Source: Pseudomonadota bacterium
GTDB taxonomy: Bacteria > Pseudomonadota > Alphaproteobacteria > Acetobacterales > Acetobacteraceae
Assembly (NCBI GenBank): GCA_021818505.1
Contig: JAKADX010000017.1
Coordinates: 1 to 64,000 of the forward strand
Reading direction: 5' to 3'
DNA length: 64,000 bases
Shown here piece after piece: positions 63,234 to 64,000 of the stretch. A program made the position numbers and the translations under genes. Positions within the stretch are counted from its first letter, which is position 1. Each line of letters opens with the position of its first letter. The notes below the pieces were generated by a model that was not told the DNA's origin, ran no database searches, and saw only the letters and a list, made by a program, of their open reading frames with translations.

Positions 63234-64000
63234 CCTCCGCGAGCCAGACGGGCGCGGCGTTCGCCGAGCGGCTGGCGGCGGCGCCGTGGTCGTGGAGTTT
63301 CTTTGCAGCCTTGCGGCGGCTGGAGGCGGCGCATCCGGACCGTCCCCGGCTGGGCCGGTCCAGCCGACCGGCACAGGACGTGGTACGGCTGGCGCAGGAA
63401 CCCTCGGTCGAGTTCGCCCCGGCAACGCTGGCCGGCTGGGAGGCCGGGCAGGACGATGCGATGCCGCGGCTGCTGGTGCATTTCTTCGGCCTGTTCGGCC
63501 CCGACGGGCCGCTGCCGCTGCATTTGACCGAATACGCGCGCGACCGGCGGCGCAACCATCGCGACCCCAGCTTCCAGCGTTTCGCCGATATCTTCCATCA
63601 TCGCGCGCTGTCGCTGTTCTATCGCGCCTGGGCGGACATGCGGCCGACGGTCGCCTTCGATCGGCCGGCGGAGGATCGCTTCGCGCTCTATGTCGGCGCG
63701 CTGGTCGGGCTCGGGATGCCTTCGCTGCTCGGCCGCGACGCCATGCCCGACCTGACCAAGCTGCACTTCGCCGGGCTGTTGGCCGGCCAGACGCGGCACG
63801 CCGAGGGACTGGCCGCGATCCTGTCGGCGTTCTTCCAGATGGATGTGCGCATCGAGAGCTTCGTCGGCGCCTGGCTGCCGATGGCGGCGGCCGACCGCAC
63901 GCGGCTGGGCGCCTCGCCGCAGACCGCCGCGCTCGGCCGCACCGTGCTGCTGGGCGGGCGGGTCTGGAGCCGGCAGCACAAATTCCGCATCGTGTTCGGC
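63197..64000 (+). CDS. tssG: T6SS baseplate protein TssG, incomplete at the window edge
   Basis: An open frame from ATG at 63197 to the right edge (268 codons, no stop). It has APWSWSFFAALRRLEAAHPDRPRLG, PAQDVVRLAQEPSVEFAPATL and HFFGLFGPDGPLPLHLTEYARDR, all typical of TssG. Its start lies within the tssF 3' end in a different frame. The remaining T6SS genes (for example tssH, tssI, tssJ-M) are expected to the right. Confidence 0.93.
   Translation, partial: MADAPGPASGVVTSASQTGAAFAERLAAAPWSWSFFAALRRLEAAHPDRPRLGRSSRPAQDVVRLAQEPSVEFAPATLAGWEAGQDDAMPRLLVHFFGLFGPDGPLPLHLTEYARDRRRNHRDPSFQRFADIFHHRALSLFYRAWADMRPTVAFDRPAEDRFALYVGALVGLGMPSLLGRDAMPDLTKLHFAGLLAGQTRHAEGLAAILSAFFQMDVRIESFVGAWLPMAAADRTRLGASPQTAALGRTVLLGGRVWSRQHKFRIVFG

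Noticed and set aside
60657-63425. Minus-strand frame of over 900 codons opposite tssE, tssF and tssG
   Set aside because: It is a shadow frame with no motif, opposite three well-conserved T6SS genes.

Overview
This window comes from a very GC-rich genome whose genes mostly overlap by 1-4 bases (ATGA, GTGA, TGATG junctions) and sit in tight operons. The gene content suggests an alphaproteobacterium, perhaps Rhodospirillales/Acetobacteraceae-like: an XrtA-type exopolysaccharide cluster, a group 3b-like [NiFe] hydrogenase, a branched-chain-type ABC transporter beside a Rieske oxygenase, and a type VI secretion system. The taxonomic placement is inference. No insertion sequence, rRNA, intact tRNA or CRISPR array was seen.

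Layout. (1) 364-6324, minus strand: exopolysaccharide export and assembly genes in the order export lipoprotein, chain-length determinant, tyrosine autokinase, outer-membrane barrel, ATPase. This is the order seen next to exosortase XrtA; the exosortase itself would lie beyond the left edge. (2) 6325-6978: a leader or intergenic region with a decayed tRNA-like sequence. (3) 6979-17493: a ureide-nitrogen island with an alpha/beta hydrolase, a GntR regulator, three proteins resembling oxamate carbamoyltransferase AllFGH (FdrA, DUF1116, DUF2877), a carbamate kinase, a biuret hydrolase-like enzyme, an allophanate hydrolase and a nucleobase-type permease. (4) 17632-27202, plus strand: a complete four-subunit hydrogenase operon with a cyclic-nucleotide-binding protein inside it, followed by its protease and hypF, C, D, E. 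hypA and hypB are not present. (5) 27548-31613: a Ser/Thr kinase, a membrane c-heme sensor and, divergently, a membrane adenylate cyclase carrying a [2Fe-2S] domain. (6) 31629-43388: an uptake and catabolic region with an acyl-CoA ligase, a Liv-type ABC transporter that has a fused permease-ATPase, a flavin monooxygenase, a V4R protein, an SDR, a DUF35 protein, a thiolase and a two-subunit Rieske oxygenase. (7) 43472-64000: T6SS regulation and accessory genes (PP2C phosphatase, TagF, a 54-residue protein, two OmpA-like proteins, a HExxH protein, a Ser/Thr kinase, a CHAT lipoprotein), then a glycosyltransferase and an oxidoreductase, then tssA-B-C-hcp-tagJ-tssE-F-G running off the right edge.

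The most suggestive new biology is in regions 4-5. A hydrogenase operon carries a cyclic-nucleotide-binding protein with no DNA-binding domain and is followed by a redox-type cyclase, a heme sensor and a kinase, with a strong inverted repeat between the sensor and the cyclase. This could be a redox-to-cAMP circuit controlling hydrogen metabolism. That link is inferred from gene order and domains. Region 3, joining AllFGH-like proteins with biuret and allophanate hydrolases, and the CHAT/kinase module near the T6SS, are the other places worth study.
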